From Idiomarina aquatica (GTDB lineage: Bacteria > Pseudomonadota > Gammaproteobacteria > Enterobacterales > Alteromonadaceae): 64,000 nucleotides of DNA. The notes under the pieces were generated by a model. The model did not search any database. It was not told where the DNA came from and saw nothing but the letters and a program-made list of their open reading frames with translations. Shown here one piece after another: positions 40,538 to 49,550 of the stretch. Where the stretch lies: contig NZ_PIPS01000002.1 of assembly GCF_003987185.1 (NCBI RefSeq), positions 496,001 to 560,000 on the forward strand. Reading direction: 5' to 3'. Made by a program: the position numbers and the translations under genes. Within the stretch, counting starts at the first letter, position 1; each line of letters begins with the position of its first letter.

Positions 40538-41998
40538 TTACTGCGTTTGTGTTTGTGCGTCGCTGCCGGGTTTCAGGTACAAAATGGTCCAGCCGGTATA
40601 GGCGAACAAAATGGCAATCAGCGGCGTCAGATAGTTAAAGAACGCATAGATGCCGTATTCAAACGGGCTGACCGCCAACACACTGAACATATAAGCACCA
40701 CAGGTATTCCATGGGATCAGCGCCGACGTGATGGTACCACTGTCTTCTAACGTACGAGACAGCACCCGCGGATCAAGGTTGCGACGCGCGTATTCTTCTT
40801 TAAACATCCGTCCCGGCAGGACAATCGCCATGTACTGGTCTGCCGTCAGGACGTTGGCGCCAAAACAGGTAAAAATGGTGCCGGTAATCAACGAGCCGAC
40901 GGTCTTCGCCGACTTCAGCATGCCCTGAATAAAGCGTTTCAGCAGGCCCAGTTTTTCCATGATCGCGCCAAACGTCATGGCACTGAGGATCAACCATAAG
41001 GTGTTCAGCATACTGACCATACCGCCACCACTCAACAGCGAGTCGAGGTTGGTGCTACCGGTACTGACGGTGGTGCCGTCGGACATTGCCAGCCACACCA
41101 CTTTAATGCCGGCCAGCAGGCTGTCATCCCCTGCCATCTGCTCAACGATATCAGGCTGGAAGATCAGCGCCCAGACACCGCCTAACAAGGCACCGAAAAA
41201 CACCGTTGGTAACGCCGGCTTACGCGTTGCGGCAAGATACAGCAACACCAATAACGGTACCAACATTTCCCAGCCGATATTAAAGGTACCGACCAGTTGC
41301 TGTTGCATTTGCTCAAGGCGCGCCAGACTGACATTGGTCTCAGCGTTTAAGCCCAGGAACAGGAAAATAATCACTGAAATAATGAACGCCGGACCGGCGG
41401 TATAGCCCATGTAGCGGATGTGCGAGAACAAGTCCGTACCACTGACGGCCGGCGCCAGGTTAGTGGTGTCCGATAACGGTGACATTTTGTCACCAAAATA
41501 CGCACCGGAGACAATCGCGCCGGCCGCAATCGCCGGCTCCAGCCCCATCCCGGAAGCGACACCCATCAAGGCCACACCGATGGTGGCGGCGGTCGTCCAG
41601 GAACTGCCAATGGACAGTGCAACAACGCCACAAATGATGCAGCTGGCGGCGTAAAACAGGCTCGGGTTAAGCAGCTCCAGGCCAAAATAAATCAATGTCG
41701 GCACCGTACCGGAGAGTAACCAGGTACCAATCAGAGAACCAACCGCAAGGATGATCAGCATCGCTCCCAGCGCAACGGAAATCCCCTCGGTGATGCCCTC
41801 TTCGATTTGCGCCCAGCTAAAGCCATTACGAAAGCCGACCAGAATGGCAATACCCGATGCGACCCAAAGCGCGATCTGGTTGGGGCCGTAGGAGGAATCT
41901 TCGCCAAAAAAGTAGACCGACGAAGCGAGCATCACAATCAGTGCTAACAGCGGGATCAACGCCTGTAGCAACGACGGTTGTTTTGTTGTTTGTGTCAT
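40538..41998 (-). CDS. nhaC: Na+/H+ antiporter, NhaC family
   Basis: 486 residues with about 11-12 membrane helices, NhaC/ArgO-like antiporter fold. The call is from the repeated Gly/Ser-rich helices GSSWTTAATIGVALMGVASGMG and SGAYFGDKMSPLSDTTNLAPA (a signature region of the NhaC family). It would exchange cytoplasmic sodium for protons in the inner membrane. Its place after a sodium-coupled transporter gene (12-base gap) suggests it exports sodium taken up with the solute; the NhaC family also contains amino-acid antiporters, so substrate is not certain. Confidence 0.9.
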   Translation of the reverse strand: MTQTTKQPSLLQALIPLLALIVMLASSVYFFGEDSSYGPNQIALWVASGIAILVGFRNGFSWAQIEEGITEGISVALGAMLIILAVGSLIGTWLLSGTVPTLIYFGLELLNPSLFYAASCIICGVVALSIGSSWTTAATIGVALMGVASGMGLEPAIAAGAIVSGAYFGDKMSPLSDTTNLAPAVSGTDLFSHIRYMGYTAGPAFIISVIIFLFLGLNAETNVSLARLEQMQQQLVGTFNIGWEMLVPLLVLLYLAATRKPALPTVFFGALLGGVWALIFQPDIVEQMAGDDSLLAGIKVVWLAMSDGTTVSTGSTNLDSLLSGGGMVSMLNTLWLILSAMTFGAIMEKLGLLKRFIQGMLKSAKTVGSLITGTIFTCFGANVLTADQYMAIVLPGRMFKEEYARRNLDPRVLSRTLEDSGTITSALIPWNTCGAYMFSVLAVSPFEYGIYAFFNYLTPLIAILFAYTGWTILYLKPGSDAQTQTQ

Positions 41999-42010
41999 TT
42001 TATGAGCAAC

Positions 42011-43393
42011 CTAAAGTTTAATTACACCGATTAACTGCAAAAAGATGATGATAATAGCAATTGGCGCGACATATTTCAGGCACAACAGCCAAATATCGTA
42101 AAGGCCTTTGGTACTATCCAGTTCATCTTCAGAATATTGTCGTTGCATGACCCAGCCGGCCAATATCGCCAGCAATAGTCCGCCAAGAGGTAACAACAGG
42201 CTGGACGTCAGTGCGTCGATCAGATCAAAAATACTGCCCAGTTGCTTACCAAAGAAGGACAGATCCAGCTTCGTCCAGCCGGCACCGGCGAACGAGTGCA
42301 CGGTTAACTGACCCAACAGCCACAACACCGCCCCACTGACCAGCGTCGCCGCCCAGCGGCCAAGGTTAAACTTCTCGGACACAAACGCCACCGACGACTC
42401 AATCATCGCGATCGCCGAGGTAAAGGCCGCAATCACCAGCATCACGAAAAACACCGTACCAATCGCGGCACCGGCCGGCATTTCACTGAAGGCAATCGGT
42501 AACGTGGTAAAAATAAGTCCCGGCCCCTCGCTGGGAGTTAGGCCGAAACCAAACACCAACGGGAAGATGGCCAGCCCGGCTAACAACGCGACAAAGGTAT
42601 CCAACACCGCAATCCAAATACTGGTTTGCACAATGGAGGTTTCTTTGGGCAAGTAGGCGCCGTACATGATCACCACACCGGAAGCCAGACCCAGCGTAAA
42701 GAAAGAATGTCCCAAGGCGATCATGACGCCGTTGACCGACAACTTGCTAAAATCCGGATCGAACATAAAGTGGAACGCTTGCCAAAAATCACCGATAACA
42801 CCGGAGTAGATGGCAATACCCACCAACAGCAGGATCATCGCCGGCAACAGGAACCGTACGGAGCGCTCCAGGCCTTTATTAACACCGTTACCAACCACAA
42901 TGACGGTAGCGGCAATAATCAGCGTATGCCACAGCGTTAACTGCCCGGGCGATGCCAGTAAATCACCAAAACTGGCGGCAATCTGGTCAGGACTGGCACC
43001 GGTAAAGGCGCCCTGCGCGGCTTTTACCACGTAGGCCAGGCCCCAGCCGGCAATTACGGCATAAAAACTGAGCACCAGGTAACCGGTTAGCATGCCCAGC
43101 CAGCCGGCCACTTGCCAGCCTGAGCTTCTTTCGGACTCTTCGGCCACCGCCTTGGCGGCATAGCCCGGTGAGTGACGGCCACGCCGACCGATGACCACTT
43201 CGGCCATCATGATCGGTAAACCAATAAACGCAATGCAGAGCAGATAGACAAGGACAAAGGCGCCCCCGCCGTTCTCACCCATAACGTAAGGGAACTTCCA
43301 AATGTTACCAAGGCCCACGGCCGCAGCTGCGGAAGCTAAAACGAAAGACAGTCGGCTTGACCAACGGCTGGATATTGTATTTGTTATTTTCAT
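42011..43393 (-). CDS. Neurotransmitter:sodium symporter (NSS) family amino-acid transporter
   Basis: 460 residues with about 11-12 membrane helices in the LeuT fold. The N-terminal sodium-binding signature AAAAVGLGNIWKFPYVMGENGGGAF is clear and complete. Likely imports an amino acid with sodium; the exact solute cannot be read from sequence. First gene of the run with nhaC and pepN. The region upstream (43394-43464) shows a possible -10 TATAAA but no convincing -35. Confidence 0.92.
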   Translation of the reverse strand: MKITNTISSRWSSRLSFVLASAAAAVGLGNIWKFPYVMGENGGGAFVLVYLLCIAFIGLPIMMAEVVIGRRGRHSPGYAAKAVAEESERSSGWQVAGWLGMLTGYLVLSFYAVIAGWGLAYVVKAAQGAFTGASPDQIAASFGDLLASPGQLTLWHTLIIAATVIVVGNGVNKGLERSVRFLLPAMILLLVGIAIYSGVIGDFWQAFHFMFDPDFSKLSVNGVMIALGHSFFTLGLASGVVIMYGAYLPKETSIVQTSIWIAVLDTFVALLAGLAIFPLVFGFGLTPSEGPGLIFTTLPIAFSEMPAGAAIGTVFFVMLVIAAFTSAIAMIESSVAFVSEKFNLGRWAATLVSGAVLWLLGQLTVHSFAGAGWTKLDLSFFGKQLGSIFDLIDALTSSLLLPLGGLLLAILAGWVMQRQYSEDELDSTKGLYDIWLLCLKYVAPIAIIIIFLQLIGVIKL

Positions 43394-43464
43394 TGTTGCT
43401 TTAGGTCAATTTTTTATAACGGAATAGTTGACCACAAAACGCCCTTATTTGCCACGCAAACAAT

Positions 43465-43492
43465 AAAAAACCGCCGTGACCGGCGGTTTTTT
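43465..43492 (-). terminator. Rho-independent terminator of prc
   Basis: Perfect 12-bp stem AAAAAACCGCCG/CGGCGGTTTTTT with loop TGAC. Symmetrical, so it could stop transcription from either side; 20 bases after the prc stop. Confidence 0.92.
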
Positions 43493-43512
43493 ATACAGAC
43501 TAGCGGTGGCCA

Positions 43513-45576
43513 TTAGCCTTTGTTTTGCACTAACTGGGTATCGTCAATGTAATCAAAACCGATGGCTAATGCCTGTTGCAGGTAAGGATCTATTTCCAAC
43601 ACCTCGTCGTCAACCTCATCAATTTCCTCGACCGGCTCTTTGCCCATGCGTTTTAAGCGGTCGTTGATGCGTTGCAGACGCAGTGCCTTTTGCTCTTCCT
43701 GCTCCGCCTTGCGGGCATTAATATCGAGGCTTACCCAGGTCTTGTCCTGCTCTTCGCGCAGACGTTTGATTTCATCGAAAATGTAATCAAACTCCGGATC
43801 TTGCTCAATCCGTTGGTTGGCTGCGCTTTGCAGCTCGGGCAACTCGCTGCGGTTAACCTTATTGACCGCACGATACGGCGCTTTATCGACCTTATCCCAC
43901 GGTAACGCGTTGTCTTCTTTGCTTTCGCCCCACTCTGACGCTTCCACATAGGAAGGCAATACGATATCAGGCTGAACCCCTTTTAACTGGGTGCTGCCGC
44001 CGTCAATCCGATAGAACTTCGCAATGGTGTATTGCACGCTACCCAGTGGCTTATCAAAGAAGTCAAAACGACGGGTCAGGCCACGGTGTTGCTGCACGGT
44101 GCCTTTACCAAAGGTGTTTTCACCAACGATAAGAGCGCGCTCGTAATCCTGCATGGCCGCCGCAAAGATCTCCGAGGCCGACGCACTGTAGCGGTCAACC
44201 ATCACCACCAATGGGCCATCGTAATAAGTTTTGCCGTCACGATCCGCGCTGACGTCGACCTGACCACGGCCGTCACTAACCTGTACGATAGGTCCCTGGT
44301 CGATAAAGAGTCCGCTCAGGTTGATGGCTTCCGCCAGTGACCCGCCGCCGTTACCGCGTAAGTCAACAATCAAGCCCTCAACGGATTTATCGTCCAGTTC
44401 ATCAATCAGCTTACGGACATCATCCGTCAGGTTATTGTAAAACCCGGGAATTTCGATAACGCCCATTTTGCGGCCTTGATAAGGCCCGTCGTCCATGGTT
44501 TTCACGTCCAGCTTAGCTGCACGGTCTTCAAGTTTTACCTTGTCGCGGGTAATTTCAACGACCTTGGGTGTGCCACCGGCACCCTGCGATGCTTCCAGCA
44601 CCTGTAACCGTACAACGGTACCCTTAGGACCTTTGATCATATCGACCACATCGTCCAGTCGCATACCGATCACATCAACAAAGTCTTCCGCGTCGTCACC
44701 AGTACCCTGGCCGACCGCGATGATTTTATCTTCCGGTGACAGTTGGTCGGTTTTATCTGCCGGACCGCCGGGCACCAGACTGCGAATGACGGTGTAATCG
44801 TATTCCGACTGCAACACCGCACCAATGCCTTCCAATTCCAGATTCATGTTCTGGCGGAAGCGTTCGGAGTTTTGCGGTGACAAATAGCTGGTGTGCGCTT
44901 CAACCGAACGCGCAAAGGCGTTCATCAAGGTTTGAAACACATCTTCACTTTTTGATTTGGTTAACCGGTTGAGCGCGCTGTTATAGCGTTTACCAAGCGT
45001 TTCGACGATTTCCGGCCACTCTTTACCGGCCAGTTTCAAATTCAGCGCGTCGTATTTAACCCGTGAATACCACAGATCGTCTAACTCTTCGCGTGATTTC
45101 GCCCACGGCTCTTCTTCGCGATCGTAATAATACTTGTCGCCTTCAACGGTGAAGTCCATTGGCTTTTCTTCATCGAGCAGCGACAGCGCGTATTCATAGC
45201 GTTCAAAACGTCTTTTTAAACTGGTCTGATACAGATCGTAGGCAACATCCAGTTCGCCGCTCTCTAACATATCGTCGAACAGCTGTGCGTACTCTTCCGA
45301 AGCGTCAATGTCGGACTGCAACAAAAACATCTTGTTGAAATCCAGCAGTTTCAGATAGCGTTCGTGAATTTGCTCAGACAGCTGATCATTCAGCGTTGGC
45401 TGCGAAAAGTGATAACGCGTGAAATACGCCGTTGCGCGTTCAGCAGCGGTATCGTGATGGCTCTCCTGCTCAAGCTGCGGCAGTTCCGAAACCTCATGAC
45501 TGGGAGGAATCGCCAGCAGTGACGGCGACACCAGCAACAGTGCCAGAGCGCTCTTTTTAAACCACGGATACTTCAT
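43513..45576 (-). CDS. prc: C-terminal processing protease Prc (Tsp)
   Basis: 687 residues, periplasmic. Signal peptide at about 1-22. N-terminal helical region, PDZ domain (about 240-330), then the S41 protease domain with Ser466 (DRYSASASEIFAA) and Lys491 (ENTFGKGTVQ), and a long C-terminal extension typical of Prc. It cleaves proteins with nonpolar C termini and trims penicillin-binding proteins and murein hydrolases. Lies after proQ (29-base gap), as in E. coli. Confidence 0.95.
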   Translation of the reverse strand: MKYPWFKKSALALLLVSPSLLAIPPSHEVSELPQLEQESHHDTAAERATAYFTRYHFSQPTLNDQLSEQIHERYLKLLDFNKMFLLQSDIDASEEYAQLFDDMLESGELDVAYDLYQTSLKRRFERYEYALSLLDEEKPMDFTVEGDKYYYDREEEPWAKSREELDDLWYSRVKYDALNLKLAGKEWPEIVETLGKRYNSALNRLTKSKSEDVFQTLMNAFARSVEAHTSYLSPQNSERFRQNMNLELEGIGAVLQSEYDYTVIRSLVPGGPADKTDQLSPEDKIIAVGQGTGDDAEDFVDVIGMRLDDVVDMIKGPKGTVVRLQVLEASQGAGGTPKVVEITRDKVKLEDRAAKLDVKTMDDGPYQGRKMGVIEIPGFYNNLTDDVRKLIDELDDKSVEGLIVDLRGNGGGSLAEAINLSGLFIDQGPIVQVSDGRGQVDVSADRDGKTYYDGPLVVMVDRYSASASEIFAAAMQDYERALIVGENTFGKGTVQQHRGLTRRFDFFDKPLGSVQYTIAKFYRIDGGSTQLKGVQPDIVLPSYVEASEWGESKEDNALPWDKVDKAPYRAVNKVNRSELPELQSAANQRIEQDPEFDYIFDEIKRLREEQDKTWVSLDINARKAEQEEQKALRLQRINDRLKRMGKEPVEEIDEVDDEVLEIDPYLQQALAIGFDYIDDTQLVQNKG

Positions 45577-45605
45577 TGGGCGACTCCTACTTCTTAACGA
45601 AAACG

Positions 45606-46265
45606 TTATTCTGCTTTTACGAATAGATTCGCAATTTTTACTTTCATACTCAAGCCGTTATCCAGACGAACTTGAATATCATCCTTATCAATCTCGGTGA
45701 CCGTAGCCGGCATCGGTTGATGACCGGCTTTTACCTGAACCTGTTGACCGATAGACAAGGCATTAAGTTCCACGTCATCCAGTTTTGGCGCTGGTTTATG
45801 AACATTCTTACGTGGTTTTTTCGCAGAAGGTTTAGCCGCTTTCGGAGGAACTTTGGCACGTTCCGCACGTTTACCCTGAGGTTTCTTAGCATCGCCTTCA
45901 CCGGCTTCTGCCTGGCGCTCTTTCTTCTTCGCCGCCACTTTCGCTTTCGATTCTTTCAACGATTCTTGCGCGTGTTGTTGATGCTCTTCAGTAACCGGCT
46001 CGACAGCGTTACCATCCAGATCAATGCGCTGTTCACCCTGTTTGACACTGTGCAGATAGCGCCAACTGTTGGTGTAATGGCGCAATGCCGTACGCAAACG
46101 GGTTTTACTGACCATCGGGTCGTTTTCAAGGCGCTTGGCTAGATCGTCAAAGATGCCAATTTTAAGCGGTTTGGCGTCTCCTTTTAGCGAAAAGCACTGC
46201 GGAAACTGTTCTGCCAAATACGCGATAACATCTTTGCTCTTGGTGAGCTTAGCCGGTTCATTCAT
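45606..46265 (-). CDS. proQ: RNA chaperone ProQ
   Basis: 219 residues. N-terminal ProQ/FinO RNA-binding domain (about 10-115; KDVIAYLAEQFPQCFS and PLKIGIFDDLAKRL), a Lys/Ala/Glu-rich linker (about 120-170), and a C-terminal beta-rich domain (about 175-219). A global binder of structured small RNAs and mRNA 3' ends, also affecting ProP levels. ATG 46265 matches the family start; it overlaps the stop of the 96-residue gene by 8 bases. The open frame extends nine codons upstream, without family similarity. Confidence 0.94.
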   Translation of the reverse strand: MNEPAKLTKSKDVIAYLAEQFPQCFSLKGDAKPLKIGIFDDLAKRLENDPMVSKTRLRTALRHYTNSWRYLHSVKQGEQRIDLDGNAVEPVTEEHQQHAQESLKESKAKVAAKKKERQAEAGEGDAKKPQGKRAERAKVPPKAAKPSAKKPRKNVHKPAPKLDDVELNALSIGQQVQVKAGHQPMPATVTEIDKDDIQVRLDNGLSMKVKIANLFVKAE

Positions 46266-46548
46266 TCCAATCTTCTTCCTGTTCTCGAACAACTTTTAAA
46301 ACGGAACGTACATAATCGTCCATTTCTTCGAATTCTAAATCCAGTAAAGCAGGCGCTTCAATCCAGTCAAATAATGTTCTGCGCACGGCCTCTTCCAACT
46401 GCTCTAACGTATCAGATTCCAGTTGGTACTGGTTAATTAAATGCAACATTTCATTGATATTATCAGCCGCTAACTCGCTCTGGTCCTCAAAAAACCAGGT
46501 GTCGTTGTGGCTCACCAAATACAAATGAACGTCAAATTTATCCAACAT
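46258..46548 (-). CDS. Conserved-position small acidic protein, function unknown
   Basis: 96 residues, strongly acidic (many Glu and Asp, several Trp and Leu), with predicted helices and no signal peptide or membrane segment. I do not recognise it. It starts 3 bases after msrC and overlaps proQ by 8 bases, so it belongs to the msrC-proQ-prc transcript. Its charge could suit binding to a basic protein such as ProQ, but that is only a guess from neighbours. Confidence 0.75.
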   Translation of the reverse strand: MLDKFDVHLYLVSHNDTWFFEDQSELAADNINEMLHLINQYQLESDTLEQLEEAVRRTLFDWIEAPALLDLEFEEMDDYVRSVLKVVREQEEDWNE

Positions 46549-46551
46549 AAA

Positions 46552-47022
46552 TTACAGCTGCGTCCAGTCTAACTGCGCACAATAGTCCGCAATCAAGCCA
46601 ATTTGTTGGGCATCTTCTTTGCTAAAGCGCGCCACCGACGGACTGTCGATATCCAGCACCGCCACGACCTCGCCGTTAACGATGATAGGAGCCACTACTT
46701 CGCTGTTTGACGCCGCATCACAGGCGATGTGACCGCTAAACTGATGCACGTCGTCAACGTGCTGCAACTGTTTTTCTGCAGCCGCAGTACCACAAACCCC
46801 TTTACCAAAGGGAATGCGTACACAAGCGACTTTGCCCTGAAACGGCCCCAGCACCAATTCATCCGGCTTGCGCGCAAAATAAAAGCCTGCCCAGTTAATA
46901 TCGGCCATACCATCAAAAATAATAGCACTGATATTAGCCAGGTTAGCGATTAAATCGGGTTCGTCAGCGGTAACCGCTTTGCACTGCAACAGCAAGTCAC
47001 TGTTACTGTTAAGATCAAACAT
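46552..47022 (-). CDS. msrC: Free methionine-(R)-sulfoxide reductase MsrC (GAF domain)
   Basis: 156 residues, a single GAF domain. The three redox cysteines of this family are seen as Cys67 and Cys77 (VACVRIPFGKGVCGTA) and Cys101 (GHIACDAASNSE). It repairs free methionine sulfoxide in the cytosol using thioredoxin-type electrons. Gene position next to proQ is as in several Gammaproteobacteria. A second, MsrB-type enzyme is encoded at 53083-53496. Confidence 0.92.
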   Translation of the reverse strand: MFDLNSNSDLLLQCKAVTADEPDLIANLANISAIIFDGMADINWAGFYFARKPDELVLGPFQGKVACVRIPFGKGVCGTAAAEKQLQHVDDVHQFSGHIACDAASNSEVVAPIIVNGEVVAVLDIDSPSVARFSKEDAQQIGLIADYCAQLDWTQL

Positions 47023-47030
47023 GGAAATCC

Positions 47031-47336
47031 TTATTGATTGGTTTCGTCGCTTGCCGCATTCAATGAGAAGCGCGCAATCGGCTGCTCCGCGTTGTCACTG
47101 AACTGCTGTTTAAGTTCGCGTTTGCTTTTCATCAGCATGGTGCCGTCTTTGCTCAGCGTCATGTGCTGATCCGAAGGAATGAAACGGGCTTGATAGGCCA
47201 TCACCAACTGTAACGAATTTTCGCGCTGCTCGTCGGTCAGTTTATTGCCGTCTGGCCAACGCCCGGTTTCTACTGCGCTGACTAAGCGATCGTAAGTCTC
47301 ACGACTCATTGAATTGATTAAATCATCAAACTGCAC
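47031..47336 (-). CDS. yeaC: YeaC family protein (DUF1315)
   Basis: 101 residues. It matches E. coli YeaC at NSMSRETYDRLVSAVETGRWPDG, LTDEQRENSLQLVMAYQARF and the MKSKRELKQQF segment. Function unknown. It lies between the zinc-ribbon gene (10-base gap) and msrC (8-base gap). Confidence 0.9.
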   Translation of the reverse strand: MQFDDLINSMSRETYDRLVSAVETGRWPDGNKLTDEQRENSLQLVMAYQARFIPSDQHMTLSKDGTMLMKSKRELKQQFSDNAEQPIARFSLNAASDETNQ

Positions 47337-47346
47337 TGGGTATCAC

Positions 47347-47676
47347 CTATCGCCGTTTTCGCTTAATAAAGAGAAGTTGCACTCGATTAATAACAAACCA
47401 CAATAAACCGACAATCAACACGCCGATGGCGACGTTGTACTGCCAGGTCTCGGGCAATGGTTGTTGCAGAAACAAATAGACAAACCCGGCGATGGCCAAC
47501 AACAAGGCCAGCATTGACCGCGACACCAGTTTATCGCGTTTTTCCTGCTGGATGCGAACAAACTCGCGTTCAAGATCCTGTTCCGACTGACCCGCAAACA
47601 CAAATTGGCAATGGGGGCATTCTTTTGCTTTCGATGACACGCGCTTTCGGCACGACGGACATTCAGCTAAAGCCAT
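47347..47676 (-). CDS. Zinc-ribbon membrane protein, function unknown
   Basis: 109 residues. An N-terminal zinc ribbon with CPSC and CPHC (residues 6-9 and 20-23), a charged linker, then two membrane helices (about 54-70 and 80-96) and a basic end. First gene of the run to prc. The ribbon would face the cytoplasm; no function can be given. The 146-base gap upstream to the AGCS gene holds only that gene's terminator. Confidence 0.82.
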   Translation of the reverse strand: MALAECPSCRKRVSSKAKECPHCQFVFAGQSEQDLEREFVRIQQEKRDKLVSRSMLALLLAIAGFVYLFLQQPLPETWQYNVAIGVLIVGLLWFVINRVQLLFIKRKRR

Positions 47677-47773
47677 AACGTTATTAATTCCCGCTTTTTA
47701 AAATCCAGGGTTATTTCGCGCAATCCTTGCAATATAAGGCTTTTCACCATAATTTCAAGGTTCAGCCCAGGAT

Positions 47774-47804
47774 AAAAAAACGACCGGTCAAAGACCGGCC
47801 GTTT
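47774..47804 (-). terminator. Rho-independent terminator of the AGCS symporter gene
   Basis: Stem built on CCGGTC/GACCGG with outer ACG/CGT and one mismatch, loop AAA; on the minus strand it ends in a run of seven T. It lies 18 bases after the stop. Confidence 0.88.
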
Positions 47805-47822
47805 CTGCATCATCACAAATCG

Positions 47823-49499
47823 TTATTTTGATTTGTTTTCCTTATTAAAATCCTGCCAGTAGGATTTAACCGTACTCTTCATTTCTTTGTGCAATAAAAT
47901 CATGCCGAGTAAGTTCGGCAGCGTCATTAACACGATGGCAACGGCCGACGCTGTCCATACCAGGGTGGTATCGGCAAACGACGCCCAGAAGAAGCCGGCA
48001 ACGTAAATAATGCGATAAGGCATCACCCCTTTCTGGCCAACCAGATAGACCACCGCACGGTCGCCGTAATAGGACCAGGCAATCGCGGTCGAGAACGCAA
48101 ACATCAGCAGCGTTAACGGAATGATGTATTGGCCGTAATCACCAAAATAACCGTTAGCAAAAGCCAATGACGTAAGTGCCGCCGAATGCACCAGTGACTT
48201 ACCGACCACTTCGATGTCTTCTTTGATCAGGTTGCCGTTTTCGACACGAACGGTACCGCTGTAGGCGTCTTCACCGGCAACGATAAAGCGCACGTCTTCA
48301 GCAACCGAACGCGCGTGCAGAATCGTAAACTGACCGTTGGTTTGCGCTTCGCCGTTGACCACTTCGACGGTCCCGGTGTAACGCTCAATGTCATTATCCG
48401 AGGTCTGGTTCAGATAGGCGTACAGCGCCTCACGATCGGCCTGCTCAGTATCGGTGTATTCACCGACAATAAAGTCGAGGTCACTGCGGGCAAAGTTGTT
48501 TTCAAACTTCTGCGTCCAAACGCCCGACGACAGGATCACCAGACCCGTTAAGGTACAAATCAAAATGGTGTCCAGGAACGGTTCCAGAATCGACACCAGG
48601 CCTTCAGAGACCGGATCTTTAGCACGTGCGGAAGCGTGTGCAATAGGTGCCGAACCCTGACCCGCTTCGTTCGAGAACAAGCCACGGTTAACGCCACGGT
48701 TAAAGGCATACGCAAAGCTTGCACCAAGGAAGCCGCCTGCCGCCGCGGAACCGGTAAAGGCATCGCGGAAAATCGACACGAACGATTCGCCAATGTTATC
48801 GATGTTGAACAGGATCACACTCAGTGAACCGACCACATACAGGAAACCCATGATCGGTACGATCTTAGAGGTTACGGCTGCAATCCGCTTGATACCACCG
48901 ATGATAACCATCGCCAGCAGAATCGACAGCACCGCACCGGTAATCACCGGGTCGATCTGGAAGGTCTGTTCCATCGACTGAGCAATGTTGTTGATTTGCG
49001 GCATGTTACCGGTACCGAAGGAGCTGATGATGGTGGCAATGGCGAAAATCACCGCCAACCACTTCATGTTCAGGCGACGGTCCATATAGTACATCGGACC
49101 ACCGGCCATGGTGCCGTCTTCGGTTTTAACGCGGTATTTATGCGATAAGGTCACTTCCACAAACTTGGTGGTCATACCCATAAACGCCGTCATCCACATC
49201 CAGAAGATGGCGGCCGGGCCACCTAAGAAGATCGCGAGCGCAACACCACCGATGTTACCGGTACCGACGGTACCGGACAGCGCCGTTGATAAGGCCTGAA
49301 AGTGGCTGGTATCACCTTGTGAGTCTTTCTTATCAAACTTACCGCCAAGCACTTTCCAGGCGTGGCGAAAGTAGCGCACCTGCGGAAATCCAAGATACAG
49401 GGTAAAAAACAAACCCACCCCAAGTAAAAGAAACGGGAAATAGGCGGCAGAGCCTAAAAACCCGTCAATCCATAGTAGAAAATTATTAAGCGTTTCCAA
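47823..49499 (-). CDS. Sodium:alanine/glycine symporter (AGCS family) with long insertion
   Basis: 558 residues; most AGCS proteins are about 450-500. Family signatures are clear: [20 protein letters not shown] (residues 71-90), [10 protein letters not shown] and [16 protein letters not shown]. About 10 membrane helices. Between helix 8 (around 305-327) and the [13 protein letters not shown] helix (around 440) lies a hydrophilic stretch of about 100 residues (331-432), acidic and beta-like, absent from the typical members I know. Imports alanine or glycine with sodium. Neighbour upstream is an M14 carboxypeptidase. Confidence 0.92.
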   Translation of the reverse strand: METLNNFLLWIDGFLGSAAYFPFLLLGVGLFFTLYLGFPQVRYFRHAWKVLGGKFDKKDSQGDTSHFQALSTALSGTVGTGNIGGVALAIFLGGPAAIFWMWMTAFMGMTTKFVEVTLSHKYRVKTEDGTMAGGPMYYMDRRLNMKWLAVIFAIATIISSFGTGNMPQINNIAQSMEQTFQIDPVITGAVLSILLAMVIIGGIKRIAAVTSKIVPIMGFLYVVGSLSVILFNIDNIGESFVSIFRDAFTGSAAAGGFLGASFAYAFNRGVNRGLFSNEAGQGSAPIAHASARAKDPVSEGLVSILEPFLDTILICTLTGLVILSSGVWTQKFENNFARSDLDFIVGEYTDTEQADREALYAYLNQTSDNDIERYTGTVEVVNGEAQTNGQFTILHARSVAEDVRFIVAGEDAYSGTVRVENGNLIKEDIEVVGKSLVHSAALTSLAFANGYFGDYGQYIIPLTLLMFAFSTAIAWSYYGDRAVVYLVGQKGVMPYRIIYVAGFFWASFADTTLVWTASAVAIVLMTLPNLLGMILLHKEMKSTVKSYWQDFNKENKSK

Positions 49500-49550
49500 C
49501 GTTCGCTCCCCTAATTATTGTTATTGTTGCTGTTGGTTATTTGTCTATTA

